Below, in pieces: positions 6,383 to 6,482 of a DNA stretch of 6,482 bases (position 1 is the first letter of the stretch; each line of letters begins with the position of its first letter). Origin of the DNA: DASZCR01 sp035942915 (lineage in GTDB: Bacteria; Acidobacteriota; Blastocatellia; Pyrinomonadales; Pyrinomonadaceae); contig DASZCR010000227.1 in assembly GCA_035942915.1 (NCBI GenBank), positions 1-6,482 on the forward strand, written 5' to 3'. The position numbers were made by a program, and so were the translations under genes. The notes under the pieces were generated by a model that saw only the letters and a list, made by a program, of their open reading frames with translations, did not search any database and was not told the origin of the DNA.

Positions 6383-6482
6383 TTACTCGCCAGTCGTCGG
6401 GATTTTATCTCGGAAAAATACCTGATGGTAGGCAGGATAGCGATGAGCGTTGATGAAAGCGTGCGCGTTGTTCATGAACAAC
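6383..6482 (-). CDS. Possible C-terminal fragment of an upstream gene (partial)
   Basis: An open frame enters from the right edge and runs 32 codons to a TAA at 6385-6383. The visible residues include FINAHRYPAYHQVFFRD, with a mix of aromatic, polar and charged residues that looks like real protein, and about 20 of 32 third positions are G or C. It has the same direction as every other gene and would end 56 bases before the LRR start. No domain is recognisable from so short a piece. A competing reading is a plus-strand gene starting at ATG 6443, which has an AGGA five bases upstream and runs off the edge. The two overlap, and only the flanking sequence can decide between them. Confidence 0.4.
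   Translation of the reverse strand, partial: LFMNNAHAFINAHRYPAYHQVFFRDKIPTTGE
6467..6482. repeat. Perfect 16-bp palindrome at the window edge
   Basis: GTTGTTCATGAACAAC equals its own reverse complement over 16 bases, centred on CATG. Such a site could bind a dimeric regulator or be part of a longer inverted repeat cut by the window end. It may instead lie by chance in coding sequence, since an open frame crosses it on the minus strand. The palindrome itself is directly visible; a function is only a possibility. Confidence 0.5.

Overview
The window reads as a tightly packed, single-direction bacterial gene cluster. Six complete genes, and probably the tail of a seventh, all lie on the minus strand, so transcription runs from the right edge towards base 1. 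Base composition is high-GC through most of the window (one hand-counted 60-base line in the flippase gene has 40 G+C) and clearly lower in the leucine-rich-repeat gene at the right (a hand-counted line there has 30 of 60). There is no rRNA, tRNA, CRISPR array or insertion sequence to fix the taxonomy. Gene style (a secreted bacterial LRR protein, weak Shine-Dalgarno sites, ATGA-coupled starts, high GC) fits an environmental Gram-negative such as an acidobacterium, but this is a guess.

Layout in transcription order (right to left). (1) 6383-6482: a short open frame that runs off the right edge, probably the C-terminus of an upstream gene; a perfect 16-bp palindrome sits at the very edge. (2) 5424-6326: a secreted leucine-rich-repeat protein with the strongest ribosome binding site in the window. 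(3) 4589-5341: a SAM-dependent methyltransferase of a type I associate with surface-polysaccharide loci. (4) 3192-4592: a polytopic membrane protein, either a GT-C-like glycosyltransferase or a Wzy-like polymerase. (5) 1806-3191: a MurJ/MVF-like flippase of the MOP superfamily. (6) 883-1809: a PAPS-dependent sulfotransferase. (7) 2-868: a divergent PIG-L/LmbE-like protein in which the usual catalytic motif is altered.

Genes 3 to 7 overlap by 4 bases, abut, or are 14 bases apart, so they are almost certainly co-transcribed and largely translationally coupled. Together they look like the export and decoration end of a surface glycan pathway: a flippase moves a lipid-linked saccharide, the membrane protein transfers or polymerises sugar on the outer face, and methyl and sulfate groups (and possibly a hydrolysed or deacetylated group from the PIG-L-like protein) decorate the product. 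No cytoplasmic GT2/GT4 glycosyltransferase is visible, so the saccharide itself must be built by genes outside the window. The most interesting points are the altered PIG-L active site, the flippase that lacks the arginines typical of true MurJ, and the combination of sulfation and methylation with these two divergent proteins. Two start sites were moved from the longest open frame: the membrane protein to ATG 4592 and the methyltransferase to GTG 5341.
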